The translations under genes were made by a program, and so were the position numbers. Shown here piece by piece: positions 31,973 to 41,353 of a stretch of DNA of 42,123 bases. The notes under the pieces were generated by a model, which searched no databases, was not told the origin of the DNA, and saw only the letters and a program-made list of their open reading frames with translations. The first letter of the stretch is position 1. Each line of letters opens with the position of its first letter. The stretch is from Hyphomonadaceae bacterium (GTDB lineage Bacteria; Pseudomonadota; Alphaproteobacteria; Caulobacterales; Hyphomonadaceae), in contig JALHLR010000032.1 of assembly GCA_022844475.1 (NCBI GenBank), positions 1 to 42,123 of the forward strand. Reading direction: 5' to 3'.

Positions 31973-32220
31973 CGTCGAGCCTCCCAACCTGAAGGATCGG
32001 TCGCCGGGTCTTTCGCCTCGCCGCCATCAGGCATCGAGTTGGTCTGACCTCGTCCAACCTGAGCACGTCGATAACAGATGGAGTTGGCGCATACTGTCCG
32101 GAAGGTGGCAATTGTTTCGTCATATGCGGCATCTTCGTCTGATTTTCCATGGGTTACGCGTGTGTTTGCGTTGCGCGCCGGAGGACCGACATGCTGTTAT
32201 GGCGGGACAGGAGGCAGTCC

Positions 32221-32871
32221 GTGATTCTGATCGGCCAGTATGACAGCCCGTTCGTGCGGCGCGTCGCGATTGCGATGCGGCTCTATGGCATGCCGTTCGA
32301 GCATCGGCCGTGGTCCGTGTTCGGTGACGCGGACAAGATTGCCGCGTACAATCCGCTGATGCGCGTGCCGACGCTCGTGCTGAATACGGGCGAGGCGCTG
32401 CTGGAGAGCCACGCGATCCTGGACGCGCTCGACCAGTTGGCGCCGCCAGCGCTGGTCATGATGCCACTGGGGGGCGCGGAGCGGCGCGAGGCGATGCGGG
32501 TATGCTCGCTGGCAATCGGCCTGGCCGACAAGGCGGTGTCGCTGGTCTATGAGACGGTGATTCACCAGCGCGGGACGCAGGCGTGGGTCGATCGCTGCCG
32601 CAGCCAGATTGCAGGGGCGCTCCGCGAGCTGGAAATGAGCCGCATGCGTCATCCGACGGAATGGTGGTTCGGCAAGGGCGTTGGGCATGCCGACGTGGCG
32701 GTGGGATGCGTGCTGCGCTTTCTGGGCGATGCGCATCCGGGCCTGTTCGACCTGGCAGACGGATGGCCGCTGCTGGCGGCGCATGCTTCGCGGTGCGAGG
32801 CGCTGGAGCCGTTCCAGGAAATCCAGCAGCCTTTCCGCATGTCGCCTCCGACGACAGGCGTGTCAGAATGA
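32221..32871 (+). CDS. Glutathione S-transferase family protein
   Basis: A 216-residue GST. The N-terminal thioredoxin-like domain starts ILIGQYDSPFVRRVAIAM (the Ser there is the likely glutathione contact), goes on with NPLMRVPTLVL and ESHAILDALD, and is followed by the all-helical C-terminal domain. GTG 32221 is chosen because AGGAGG lies six bases before it; upstream frames lack a ribosome site. Its stop overlaps the dCTP deaminase ATG (ATGA), so the two are translated together. Substrate unknown. Confidence 0.88.
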   Translation: MILIGQYDSPFVRRVAIAMRLYGMPFEHRPWSVFGDADKIAAYNPLMRVPTLVLNTGEALLESHAILDALDQLAPPALVMMPLGGAERREAMRVCSLAIGLADKAVSLVYETVIHQRGTQAWVDRCRSQIAGALRELEMSRMRHPTEWWFGKGVGHADVAVGCVLRFLGDAHPGLFDLADGWPLLAAHASRCEALEPFQEIQQPFRMSPPTTGVSE

Positions 32872-33953
32872 GCAGGGCGAGCGTGACGAAACGCGCCGCG
32901 GGCGGTGTCCCGAAGCGCAGGGCGGTCAGTGATGTGGCGACGTTGGGCGTCTTGCCGGATCGCGAGCTGAGGGAGGTGGTGCAATCCGGCGCAATCTCGG
33001 CCGAGGGTGGGGTGCTTTCAGACCAGCTCCAGCCGGCGTCGCTCGACTTGCGGTTGGGCAAGGTGGCCTATCGCCTGCGCGCGAGCTTCCTCCCGGGCAA
33101 GCAGGTGGTGGCTGACAGGCTGGATGACAGCCTGGTGATGCACACGCTGGACCTGAGCCGTGGGGCAGTGCTGGAAACCGGATGCGTCTATCTCGTGCCG
33201 CTGCAGGAGAAACTGAAACTGCCGAAGGATTTGTCGGCGGCGGCGAACCCGAAGAGTTCGACGGGACGCATTGATGTGTTCGTGCGCGCCGTTTCCGATC
33301 GCGCGCGGGCCTTTGACGGTGTGCCGGCGGGCTATCAGGGTGACCTCTATGCAGAGATCAGTCCGCGCACCTTCTCCGTGCTTGCGCGGACGGGTGACAG
33401 GCTTCTGCAACTGCGCGTCCGGCGCGGGCTGCAGACGCCGGTGCGCGACATGACATTCAGCCTCGACCTGTTTCCCACAAAGTCCGACATTGTCGGCTAT
33501 CGCGCCAAGCGCCATTCGCGCGTGATCGACCTTGCCGCCATCGGCGCGCATGTGGTCGAGGATTTCTGGGAGCCGGTGCGCGCGCGCGGCGGTCGCATCG
33601 TGCTTGATCCGGGCGAGTTCTACATCCTTGCGTCCAAGGAGAAGATCGTCATCCCGCTCGATGAGGCGGCGGAGATGGCGCCCATCGCGCCGGAGCTGGG
33701 CGAGTTCCGCGCCCACTATGCTGGCTTCTTCGATCCCGGCTTTGGCGTCACGCACTCGAAGGGCAAGGCTGTGCTTGAAGTGCGCTCACGCGATGTGCCG
33801 TTCATCCTGGAGGACGGACAGCCCGTTGGTCGACTTGTGTTCGAGAAGCTGACGTCGAAACCAGACGTGCCTTATGGCGCGGCTGGCTCTTACTCGACCT
33901 ATGCAGGGCAGGGCCTGCGCTTGTCGAAATACTTCGCGAAGACCGCCGAATAG
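32868..33953 (+). CDS. 2'-deoxycytidine 5'-triphosphate deaminase
   Basis: A 361-residue protein of the long alphaproteobacterial dCTP deaminase family. Motifs: GVLPDRELREVV, LQPASLDLRLGKVAYRLRAS, ANPKSSTGRIDVFVRAVSD, YQGDLYAEISPRTF, and in the second half FRAHYAGFFDPGFGV. It has twice the length of the E. coli Dcd, with two related beta-barrel halves. It should convert dCTP to dUTP and feed thymidylate synthesis. The ATG lies inside the GST stop. A C-terminal GQGLRLSKYF block is usual. The E. coli symbol dcd is not used because the architecture differs. Confidence 0.88.
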   Translation: MSRASVTKRAAGGVPKRRAVSDVATLGVLPDRELREVVQSGAISAEGGVLSDQLQPASLDLRLGKVAYRLRASFLPGKQVVADRLDDSLVMHTLDLSRGAVLETGCVYLVPLQEKLKLPKDLSAAANPKSSTGRIDVFVRAVSDRARAFDGVPAGYQGDLYAEISPRTFSVLARTGDRLLQLRVRRGLQTPVRDMTFSLDLFPTKSDIVGYRAKRHSRVIDLAAIGAHVVEDFWEPVRARGGRIVLDPGEFYILASKEKIVIPLDEAAEMAPIAPELGEFRAHYAGFFDPGFGVTHSKGKAVLEVRSRDVPFILEDGQPVGRLVFEKLTSKPDVPYGAAGSYSTYAGQGLRLSKYFAKTAE

Positions 33954-34021
33954 GGTCTGCCGTTCAAACCGCGTTCAGGGTCGATATGATTGAGTATCGA
34001 AATGAGACGCGGGAGGCTGGT

Positions 34022-35056
34022 ATGATTTCGACTCGACGTGCAGTCTTGGCAGGCGTGGGTGCGGCGGTCTTTGTGGGTTGCGCCAACGCGCAGGGTCTGC
34101 GTTACGGGAACAAGCCGCCTTCAGTTGATGGCCCATACGGCCCGGCGGCTGAATATTCCGCGGCGCGACGTGGTGTGTCGCTGGTGGTGATGCAGGGCGG
34201 GAAGGTGGTGCTCGAGACCTATCCCAGGCCGGGCGGCGCGGCGAAGGGGTGGGAGCTCGCTTCGGGTACAAAGAGCTTCACCGGCGTGATGGCGGCGCTC
34301 GCCTCGGCTGACGGCCTGCTCAATATCGACGAGCCTGCTGCCAAGACTCTTGTCGAGTGGAAGAACGACAAGCGGAACAGGATAACCATCCGCCACTTGC
34401 TGACCCTCACGGCCGGACTGAAGGGCGAAGGCGATGCTGCGAGACCGCCAAACTATCTCGACGCGATCAAGGCCAGGCCGATGTTCGAGCCCGGCCAGAA
34501 ATTCGACTATGGGCCGACGCCGTTCCAGTGCTTCGGCGAGATCATGAAGCGCAAGCTGAGGGCTGCGGGACAGCCGGAAGATCCAATCGCGTGGCTGCAG
34601 GTCAGGCTGTTCAACAAGCTCGGCGTCAAGCCTACCGACTGGAAGCGGGGTAAGGACGGCAACCCGTACATGCCGCAAGGTGCGCATCTTCACGCGCGCG
34701 ACTGGGCGCGTTTCGGCCAGTGGGTCATGGATGGGGCGGCGGGGGCGGATCCCGCCGTGTATCGCGCGCTGTTCGAGTCGACGACAGCCAATCCTGGTTA
34801 TGGCCTTTCGTGGTGGCTGCTGCGGCCGGGCCTGATCAGTCCTTCGCCTCGTTCGGGAATCGATGGCGACGCGATCGGCGAGGCGGCGCTGGGAGAGGAC
34901 GTCGTCATGGCGGCGGGGGCGGGCGATCAGAGGCTCTACCTTTTGCGGAAGCGCGGAACCGTCATCGTTCGACAGGCGAACGAGATACTGAAGGCCATGA
35001 CCCAATCTGGGTTGAAGTGGCGGGACGATGAATTTCTGCGACTTCTACCCACATGA
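34022..35056 (+). CDS. Serine hydrolase of the beta-lactamase/DD-peptidase fold, exported
   Basis: A 344-residue exported hydrolase. The N-terminus STRRAVLAGVGAAVFVGCANA has both a twin-Arg pair and a lipobox-like VGC (C20), so it may be a Tat-exported lipoprotein or a plain secreted protein. SxxK is SGTK (S81, K84) in ELASGTKSFTGVMAAL; the YGPTPFQCFGEI region holds the Tyr motif. The ATG at 34022 follows GGAGG closely and starts the signal; the upstream ATG at 33986 is less likely. Substrate unknown. It is a different branch from the cytoplasmic homologue at 14.1-15.2 kb. Confidence 0.87.
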   Translation: MISTRRAVLAGVGAAVFVGCANAQGLRYGNKPPSVDGPYGPAAEYSAARRGVSLVVMQGGKVVLETYPRPGGAAKGWELASGTKSFTGVMAALASADGLLNIDEPAAKTLVEWKNDKRNRITIRHLLTLTAGLKGEGDAARPPNYLDAIKARPMFEPGQKFDYGPTPFQCFGEIMKRKLRAAGQPEDPIAWLQVRLFNKLGVKPTDWKRGKDGNPYMPQGAHLHARDWARFGQWVMDGAAGADPAVYRALFESTTANPGYGLSWWLLRPGLISPSPRSGIDGDAIGEAALGEDVVMAAGAGDQRLYLLRKRGTVIVRQANEILKAMTQSGLKWRDDEFLRLLPT

Positions 35057-35112
35057 CGCTTTCTTCATGTAAACAGTGAGCGTACACTTGCGCACTTCCA
35101 GCAAGGTGTTGC

Positions 35113-35616
35113 GTGGCGGCGATCCTTCTCTTTGCGGTTTCCATCGTGTCGCCCCTGATCTTTGCGGCGATCATCCGGCTGACGCGAGCGGGGGCCAAGC
35201 GAACGCATGCTGCGATCGCAGGTTGTTTCGCAGCGGCGGCGTTCAGTCTCTTCTGGGACGCGCTGGCGGTGCAGATGCACTGGTGGTCGTTTCCATCGAG
35301 TTCCGATCTGGTCGCGACATTGGCGCTGTCGATCTTCGGGGCGTTTGTGTTCGGCGGGACGGCGGGGTTGATCGGCTGGCGCATGATGCGCTCGGGCGGG
35401 TGGACGGGCGCGGCGACATTCGTCTGCGCGTTCGTCGGCGTCGGGCTCATGCGGGATCACATGCTGGACGCGAACACCCAGCTGCTCGCGTTTGGCGCGG
35501 GCCCGACTGGACAGATCATGGCCGCGGTCGGCTATCTCATGCTCGCGCTGATCGTGCAGATCACGATGCTCGCGCTCGCCGGACATCCGCGGCGTGACGA
35601 ACTGCGCACGAACTAG
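35113..35616 (+). CDS. Small multi-pass membrane protein of unknown function
   Basis: A 167-residue membrane protein with four hydrophobic helices (about residues 2-22, 33-54, 66-90, 98-112) and a further one near 135-156. I do not recognise the family. The GTG at 35113 follows AAGGTG. The C-terminus is polar (GHPRRDELRTN). Its stop is part of a CTAG that also ends eda on the other strand. Upstream lies the exported serine hydrolase on the same strand 56 bases away, so co-transcription is possible. Confidence 0.75.
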   Translation: MAAILLFAVSIVSPLIFAAIIRLTRAGAKRTHAAIAGCFAAAAFSLFWDALAVQMHWWSFPSSSDLVATLALSIFGAFVFGGTAGLIGWRMMRSGGWTGAATFVCAFVGVGLMRDHMLDANTQLLAFGAGPTGQIMAAVGYLMLALIVQITMLALAGHPRRDELRTN

Positions 35617-36236
35617 CCTCTCGGAAGCGCGGCAGCCTCGCGCGCCAGCGCGGCGATCTCGTTCCACTTCTTCGCATCGATCAGTTTGGTGGGGCAGACC
35701 CAGCCGCCGCCGACGCAGCCGACATTCGGGCGCTTGAGATAGTCGCGCGCAAGATCGAGCGAGATGCCGCCGGTGGGGCAGAATTTCACGGCGCCGAAGG
35801 GGCCGCGGAATGCGTCCAGCATCGCCCGGCCGCCAGCCTGTTCGGCGGGGAAGAACTTGAAGCGTGTGACGCCGAGTTCAAGCCCGGCCATCAATTCGGT
35901 TGCGGTGGCGATGCCCGGAAGGATCGGGATGCCGGCGTCGCGGCTGGCGGCCACGGTCGCGGCAGAGAGGCCCGGCGTGACGATGAAGGTCGCGCCGGAG
36001 ATGCGCGCCCGCGCGACGTCTCCGGCGGAGACGATTGTACCCGCGCCGACGATGGCGCCGGGGACCGTCGCCATTTCGCGGATGCAGTCGAGCGCAACTG
36101 GCGTGCGCAACGTGACTTCGAGTACGCGCAGGCCCGCGCCTGCGAGCGCAGTGGCCAGAGGGATGGCGTCCTCCACGCGATCGATGGTGATCACGGGGAT
36201 CACCGGTTGCATGGCCATGAGATCGTCGACTGTCAT
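35613..36236 (-). CDS. eda: 2-keto-3-deoxy-6-phosphogluconate / 4-hydroxy-2-oxoglutarate aldolase
   Basis: A 207-residue class I aldolase, last step of the Entner-Doudoroff pathway: KDPG to pyruvate and glyceraldehyde-3-phosphate. The catalytic pattern is LRVLEVTLRTP (Glu and Arg) and the Schiff-base lysine in FKFFPAEQAGG; GAGTIVSAGD and FCPTGGISLD are further marks. Two starts are close: GTG 36245 overlapping the edd stop, or ATG 36236 with AGGTGA five bases upstream. The second fits the family start MTVDDLM. It follows edd directly and shares its stop CTAG with the convergent membrane protein gene. Confidence 0.95.
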   Translation of the reverse strand: MTVDDLMAMQPVIPVITIDRVEDAIPLATALAGAGLRVLEVTLRTPVALDCIREMATVPGAIVGAGTIVSAGDVARARISGATFIVTPGLSAATVAASRDAGIPILPGIATATELMAGLELGVTRFKFFPAEQAGGRAMLDAFRGPFGAVKFCPTGGISLDLARDYLKRPNVGCVGGGWVCPTKLIDAKKWNEIAALAREAAALPRG

Positions 36237-36241
36237 GCGTG

Positions 36242-38062
36242 TCACCTAGCCGAAGTCGACAGGAGATTGAAGATGCCGCCGCCCGCCTCCGCATCGCCCG
36301 CGAGTGCGCGGAAGGGGGCGAAGAGTTCGCGCCCCCAGCCATGCTGTTCGGGCGGGGCTGCGGCGGGCGGGCGGGCGGCAAGGACGGACGGGTCCACCAT
36401 CAGCTCGAGCCGGCCATGCTCGGCGTCCAGCACGATGCGGTCGCCGTCCTGAATGCGGGCGATGGCGGAGTCCTGGTCAGCGCCGGGAGTGACGTGGATC
36501 GCTGCCGGGATGGCGCCCGAGGCGCCGGACATGCGGCCGTCGGTGACGAGGGCGACGCGGAAACCCTTGTTCTGCAGCACGGTGAGCGGCGGCGTGAGCG
36601 CGTGCAGTTCGGGCATGCCGTTTGCGCGCGGGCCCTGGAAGCGGACGACGGCGACAACATCGCGGTCGAGCTTGCCGGCCTTGAAGGCGGCGGAGAAGTC
36701 GGCCTGGCTTTCGAACACGGCGGCGGGGGCGTCGATGGTGCGGCGGTCGGGTGGGACGGACGAGATCTTGATGACGCCGCGGCCCAGATTGCCTTGCAAC
36801 AGGCGGATGCCGCCTTCCATCTCGAACGGCGCCGAGACCGGGCGCAGGATGGTTTCGTCGAGCGACTTCATCGCGCCATCGCGCCAGGCGATCCTGTCGC
36901 CGTCGATCCACGGCTCCTGCGTGTAGGCGCCGAGCCCGGCGCCGGCCACCGTGACGGTGTCGCCGTGCAGCAGGCCGGCGAGGAGAAGTTCGCGCGTGAT
37001 GAAAGCCATTCCGCCTGCCGCGTGGAACTGGTTTATGTCCGCCGTGCCGTTCGGATAGACGCGCGCGAGCAATGGCGTGACGGACGAGATGTCGGAGAAG
37101 TCGTTCCAGTCCACAATGATGCCGGCGGCCTGCGCCATCGCGGGCAGGTGGAGCGCGTGGTTGGTGGAGCCGCCCGTCGCCATCAGGCCGACGATGGCGT
37201 TGACGATCGATTTCGCATCGACGACCTGCGCCATGAAGCTCTCGCCCGACTTCGCGAGATTAATGCAGCGCGCGGCGGCGGCGCGCACCAGCGCCTCGCG
37301 CAGCGGCGTGTCCGGGTTGATGAAGGCCGTGCCGGGCAGATGGAGGCCCATCAGCTCCATCATCATCTGGTTGGAGTTGGCCGTGCCGTAGAAGGTGCAC
37401 GTCCCGGCTGAATGGTAAGACGCGGCCTCGGCTTCGAGCAGGGTCTCGCGGGTGACCTGGCCGAGGGCGAACTGTTCGCGGACCTTGGCCTTCTCCTTGT
37501 TGCTGATGCCGGAGGGCATAGGGCCGGCGGGCGAGAAGATGATGGGCAGGTGGCCAAAGCTGAGCGCGCCGATGACGAGGCCGGGCACGATCTTGTCGCA
37601 TGTGCCAAGCATCAGCCCCGCATCGAACGCGTCGTGCGTCAGGGCGACGGCCGTGGAGAGCGCGATGACATCGCGCGAGAAGAGTGACAGCTCCATGCCG
37701 GGACGGCCCTGCGTGACGCCATCGCACATGGCGGGCGTGCCGCCGGCGACCTGCGCCGTGCCGCCGGATTTGCGGGCGGCGTCCTTGATGATGTCTGGAT
37801 AGTCCTTGAACGGCTGGTGGGCGCTCAGCATGTCGTTGTAGCTGGTGACGATGCCGATATTCGGGGCGCGGCCGCGGATCGACAGCTTGTCGCCCAGCGG
37901 CACGGCGGCGAAGGCGTGGGCGAGGTTGCCGCAAGACAGGTGCTGACGCCCGGGCCCGGCTTTGCGTGATGCGTCGATGCGGTCGAGATAGTTGCGCCGT
38001 GTCTCGCGGCTGCGCTCTTCGATACGCGCGGTGACGTCAGCGATCTTGGGATGAAGCGCCAT
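36242..38062 (-). CDS. edd: Phosphogluconate dehydratase
   Basis: A 606-residue iron-sulfur dehydratase of the IlvD/Edd family, turning 6-phosphogluconate into KDPG. Cluster-ligand regions are [27 protein letters not shown] and [34 protein letters not shown] and [13 protein letters not shown] follow. The size is that of Edd and larger than IlvD. The ATG at 38062 has GAGG upstream; the longer frame to 38092 adds unrelated residues. edd and eda overlap or nearly so and form an operon. I see no HexR-like operator upstream in the 49 bases before the next gene. Confidence 0.96.
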   Translation of the reverse strand: MALHPKIADVTARIEERSRETRRNYLDRIDASRKAGPGRQHLSCGNLAHAFAAVPLGDKLSIRGRAPNIGIVTSYNDMLSAHQPFKDYPDIIKDAARKSGGTAQVAGGTPAMCDGVTQGRPGMELSLFSRDVIALSTAVALTHDAFDAGLMLGTCDKIVPGLVIGALSFGHLPIIFSPAGPMPSGISNKEKAKVREQFALGQVTRETLLEAEAASYHSAGTCTFYGTANSNQMMMELMGLHLPGTAFINPDTPLREALVRAAAARCINLAKSGESFMAQVVDAKSIVNAIVGLMATGGSTNHALHLPAMAQAAGIIVDWNDFSDISSVTPLLARVYPNGTADINQFHAAGGMAFITRELLLAGLLHGDTVTVAGAGLGAYTQEPWIDGDRIAWRDGAMKSLDETILRPVSAPFEMEGGIRLLQGNLGRGVIKISSVPPDRRTIDAPAAVFESQADFSAAFKAGKLDRDVVAVVRFQGPRANGMPELHALTPPLTVLQNKGFRVALVTDGRMSGASGAIPAAIHVTPGADQDSAIARIQDGDRIVLDAEHGRLELMVDPSVLAARPPAAAPPEQHGWGRELFAPFRALAGDAEAGGGIFNLLSTSAR

Positions 38063-38111
38063 GGGAGGCCTCGTGTTCGAACCTAGCCTCACATATCGTC
38101 CGTAATTCCGG

Positions 38112-39176
38112 TCAGGCCAACAGCCAGTCGAGAATCATTGTGCTGAGGTCTGCGCCGTAGCTGTGGCTGAGATCGGCGATCTCGCGATAGGTGACAGCTG
38201 CGCCGGCGCGCAACAGGTGTTGCTGGGCTTCCTGCGCCATGGCGACGGGGAACATCCAGTCGCGCTGGCCGTGGATGATGTGGATGGGCAGGCCGTTAAT
38301 CCGCTCGCCCTCGGCCATGGCGGCGAGCATGGGGTGGAAGGCGGCGGCGACAGGGGCGAGGTGCGTGAAGGGCGATCCGGCGAGGAGGCCCGACGTGTAG
38401 CTGAACGTGCCGCCGTCGCTCATGCCAGTGAGCAGGATTCGCTGCTGATCGATCGTCCATCTGCGGCGGACGAAGGCGAGGATGCTCGCGAGATGCGGCG
38501 AGTCACGGTCGTCACCCTGGATCGCCCAGGTCTGGCCGAGCGACGTCGGCGCCACGAGAATCGCGCCGCGTGAGCGGCAGGCGGCGACCCAGCTCCACAG
38601 ATATGCGCGGCCGCGGTCTGAGCCGCCGTGAAGCGCGAAGACGACAGGGTGGGGCGTGGCAGGGTCGCAGGTTTCGGGCACGTAGATCCACACCGCGTCG
38701 CGCGCATCGGGGTCGTCGCCCAAGAGCATGACGCCAGTGTCGGGCGGCGGCGGTTGCCGCTTCAGGCGTATCTGGAGTTCTTGATCGCCGCGGTGTGCCG
38801 GGTCAAGGAAGAAGCGGTTCACGGCGGGTAGCACGCCAGCGAGGGGATAGAGCGCTTCGAGCGCTTTCGGGGTGGCGCGTATGCCGCGCCAGGCGCGGGC
38901 GATGTCCTCGGGTGGTACGGCGGCCTCTTGCAGCGCGTCGACGGCGGCAAGCGCGTGATCGGCTGCTTCGTCCAGAAGGGGACGGAGGGCGGAGTACGGG
39001 TCGGGCCATGGCGGCATGGCGCGAGCGGCGCGGAGTTCCCCGCGCGGCGGCGCCACGCGGGCGAGCAGGTGGATGTAGCCGATCGGGTGGATGTGGCGCG
39101 CGATGACGCCTAGCGCTTCGAGCGTGCGCAGCAGCGGGGAGACGAGGGCTTCGACCTGCTCGATGGCGGATGGCAT
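38112..39176 (-). CDS. Alpha/beta hydrolase, PHB-depolymerase/esterase-like
   Basis: A 354-residue hydrolase without signal peptide. The first 140 residues are helical and not conserved in a family I know. The catalytic domain begins with [16 protein letters not shown], followed by the nucleophile elbow [14 protein letters not shown] (Ser in GMSDGG), [17 protein letters not shown] (Asp) and [12 protein letters not shown] (His). The pattern resembles polyhydroxybutyrate-depolymerase-like esterases. The start could be ATG 39176 or 39227; the former was used because the latter reaches close to the divergent kynA. Substrate unknown. Confidence 0.8.
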   Translation of the reverse strand: MPSAIEQVEALVSPLLRTLEALGVIARHIHPIGYIHLLARVAPPRGELRAARAMPPWPDPYSALRPLLDEAADHALAAVDALQEAAVPPEDIARAWRGIRATPKALEALYPLAGVLPAVNRFFLDPAHRGDQELQIRLKRQPPPPDTGVMLLGDDPDARDAVWIYVPETCDPATPHPVVFALHGGSDRGRAYLWSWVAACRSRGAILVAPTSLGQTWAIQGDDRDSPHLASILAFVRRRWTIDQQRILLTGMSDGGTFSYTSGLLAGSPFTHLAPVAAAFHPMLAAMAEGERINGLPIHIIHGQRDWMFPVAMAQEAQQHLLRAGAAVTYREIADLSHSYGADLSTMILDWLLA

Positions 39177-39268
39177 GCTGGGAGAGTGGGTCGGGATCGC
39201 GCATGGCGCAAGCGTGCGGTGTTGCATCCGGGCGTCAGGCCTGCTTCCTGCGGGGGAGGAGAATCGCG

Positions 39269-40057
39269 ATGTCGGATATGACCTATGCGCGCTACCTGAA
39301 CCTCGACCAGGTGCTGTCGGCGCAGACGCCGCTGTCGCACACGCATGATGAGACGCTGTTCATCATCATCCACCAGACCAAGGAGCTGTGGCTCAAGCAG
39401 ATGATCGCGGAGCTGCGGCTGGCGAAGGATCTGGTGCGCAGCGTTGCGCTGATCGAGGCGTACAAGTCGCTGGCGCGGGTGTCGCGCATCCAGGCGGTGA
39501 TGACGCTGTCGTGGGACGTGCTCGCGACGATGACGCCATCGGACTATACCAGCTTTCGTTCGGTGCTGGGGCCGAGCTCGGGCTTTCAGTCGGACCAGTT
39601 TCGTACGGTGGAGTTCATGCTGGGGCTGAAGGACGGGAAGCATGTCGCCATCCAGAAGGACCGGCCCGGGGCACAGGCGACGCTGAAGGCGGCGCTTGAG
39701 GCCCCGAGTCTGTGGGACGATGCGAATGCGGCGCTGGCGGCGCGCGGCTTTGTGTTGCCCGAGCATGTGCTCAGCCGCGACTGGACGCAGCCTTATGCGC
39801 CGAGCCCGGGGGTGGAGGCGGCGTGGGCGGCGGTCTATCGCGACACGCACACCTGGTGGGACCTGTATCAGCTCGCCGAGAAGCTGCTCGATGTTGACGA
39901 TGCGTTCGCGACATGGCGGCACCGGCATGCGGTGACGGTGGCGCGCATCATCGGCGGCAAGCGCGGCACGGGCGGATCGGCGGGCGTGAGCTATCTGGAG
40001 AGCACGGTTGGGCGGCGTTGCTTTCCGGAGCTGTGGACGTTGAGGAACAGGCTGTGA
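39269..40057 (+). CDS. kynA: Tryptophan 2,3-dioxygenase
   Basis: A 262-residue haem dioxygenase opening the tryptophan ring to N-formylkynurenine. Motifs: TPLSHTHDETLFIIIHQTKE with the substrate His, SSGFQSDQFRTVEFMLG, and the haem-ligand His region WRHRHAVTVARIIGGKRGTG near residue 222, then GGSAGVSYLESTVGRRCFPE. The ATG at 39269 is preceded by GGAGGAG; the frame to 39170 lacks such support. It overlaps the next gene by four bases (GTGA). No kynurenine formamidase (kynB) is in the window. Confidence 0.97.
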   Translation: MSDMTYARYLNLDQVLSAQTPLSHTHDETLFIIIHQTKELWLKQMIAELRLAKDLVRSVALIEAYKSLARVSRIQAVMTLSWDVLATMTPSDYTSFRSVLGPSSGFQSDQFRTVEFMLGLKDGKHVAIQKDRPGAQATLKAALEAPSLWDDANAALAARGFVLPEHVLSRDWTQPYAPSPGVEAAWAAVYRDTHTWWDLYQLAEKLLDVDDAFATWRHRHAVTVARIIGGKRGTGGSAGVSYLESTVGRRCFPELWTLRNRL

Positions 40058-41199
40058 GCTTCAAGCGCCTCTTTTTGCGATCGCTTGGGGCTGCGCCAGG
40101 GCGTCTGCACTTTGCGGCGCACAGCCATCATCTGTGGCCGGACGCAAGTTTCGAGGGGCAGCAGGCGGCGTGGGACGATGCGGCGCGGCTGGCCGATCAC
40201 AAATGGGACCGCGTGATGGTCGTGGTCTGGCCCGAGGCGCAGGGACACATCGCGGCGGAGCTTAACCTTCCGTCGTCCGACAGCATCGTGTTTGCGCCGA
40301 ACACGCATGAACTGCTGGTGCGCATTCTATCAGCGATGGGGAAGGACAAGCCGCGCGTGTTGGCGAGCGATGGCGAGTTTCACAGTTTTCGCAGGCAGTC
40401 GGCGCGGTGGGCCGAGGCTGGCGCGATTGAGCTGGAGACGGTGGCTGCGGATCAAGCGCTGTTTGCCGACGCGTTCATGGCGCGCGCGCGGAGTGGCGAT
40501 TTTGACCTGATCGTCGTGAGCCATGTGATGTTTGGTTCTGGCCGCATGTTCGATCGCATCGACGAGCTTGCGGCGCTGGCGCGGCCCGAAGGGCCATGGG
40601 TGGTGATCGATGGCTATCACGCCTTCATGGCGCTCGAGGTTGATCTGTCGAAGTTGAGCGATCGCATCTTCTATCTCGCAGGCGGCTACAAGTATGCGAT
40701 GGCGGGCGAGGGCGTGTGCTTTCTGCATGCGCCTCCAGCGTTTGGCGCGCGGCCTGTAAACACAGGGTGGTTCGCCGCGTTCGATGATCTCGCCTTGATG
40801 CCGGGACAGGTGGGCTATGCACAGGATGCGCGGAGGTTTGCGGGCGCGACGTTCGATCCTTCCGGGCTTTATCGCTTCAACGCTGTGCAGGCGATGCTGA
40901 AGCGGGAGGGGCTGACGACGGCGGGCGTGAATGCGCATGTCGATCCGCTGCTGATGTCGCTGGCGGCGGAGCTGGATGAGACGAGGCTTGGGTCGGCGCG
41001 TCTGCTCAATCCTGCGATCATCCAGCCACGCTCACGATTTCTGGCGCTGCAGAGTCCGCGGGCGAGGGCGTGGCAGGATGCGTTCGCAGCGGCAGGCGTC
41101 GTGACCGATCTGCGCGGCGATGTGCTGCGGATCGGCGTGGGGCTCTATCACGACGAGGACGATATCACGCATCTCTGCGAGATCGCGGCGCGCTTCTGA
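40054..41199 (+). CDS. Class V aminotransferase-fold PLP enzyme, putative kynureninase
   Basis: A 381-residue PLP enzyme of fold type I. The cofactor is held by D186 in VVIDGYHAFMALEVD and K213 in FYLAGGYKYAMAGEG. HFAAHSHHLWPDAS near the N-terminus replaces the C/N-x-N-S-L-G loop of well-known kynureninases, so it is a divergent member. The GTG start lies in the kynA stop, which argues for a place in tryptophan catabolism, cleaving kynurenine to anthranilate and alanine. That role is inferred from context. It ends the two-gene operon; no clear terminator follows. Confidence 0.75.
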   Translation: MSFKRLFLRSLGAAPGRLHFAAHSHHLWPDASFEGQQAAWDDAARLADHKWDRVMVVVWPEAQGHIAAELNLPSSDSIVFAPNTHELLVRILSAMGKDKPRVLASDGEFHSFRRQSARWAEAGAIELETVAADQALFADAFMARARSGDFDLIVVSHVMFGSGRMFDRIDELAALARPEGPWVVIDGYHAFMALEVDLSKLSDRIFYLAGGYKYAMAGEGVCFLHAPPAFGARPVNTGWFAAFDDLALMPGQVGYAQDARRFAGATFDPSGLYRFNAVQAMLKREGLTTAGVNAHVDPLLMSLAAELDETRLGSARLLNPAIIQPRSRFLALQSPRARAWQDAFAAAGVVTDLRGDVLRIGVGLYHDEDDITHLCEIAARF

Positions 41200-41353
41200 G
41201 GCTCACGAAGCTGAATGTCCATTCACTGCAGATTCTGCAGAAAAACTGCAGACTGAACTTGCCGTTCAACTCCGGGTCATGCGCGGCGGTGCATCGTCCA
41301 CCTGTCGCGCAGTGAAGGAAAAAGGCGCGAAGGAAAAAACCGGAGTTCGCACC
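41200..41353 (+). promoter_or_regulatory. Leader region before the curlin-repeat gene
   Basis: Three CTGCAG copies lie at 41226-41231, 41235-41240 and 41246-41251. TGAAC-TTGCC-GTTCA (41254-41268) is an inverted repeat. The A-rich GAAGGAAAAA occurs twice (near 41315 and 41329). The start codon is preceded by GGAG at a long spacing. No promoter consensus is certain. Confidence 0.35.

Noticed and set aside
32078..32220. A possible 47-residue ORF before the GST gene
   Set aside because: There is no ribosome site or recognisable sequence; it probably represents the untranslated leader.
36239..37411. A 390-residue open frame opposite edd
   Set aside because: Antisense shadow; Edd motifs are complete on the other strand.
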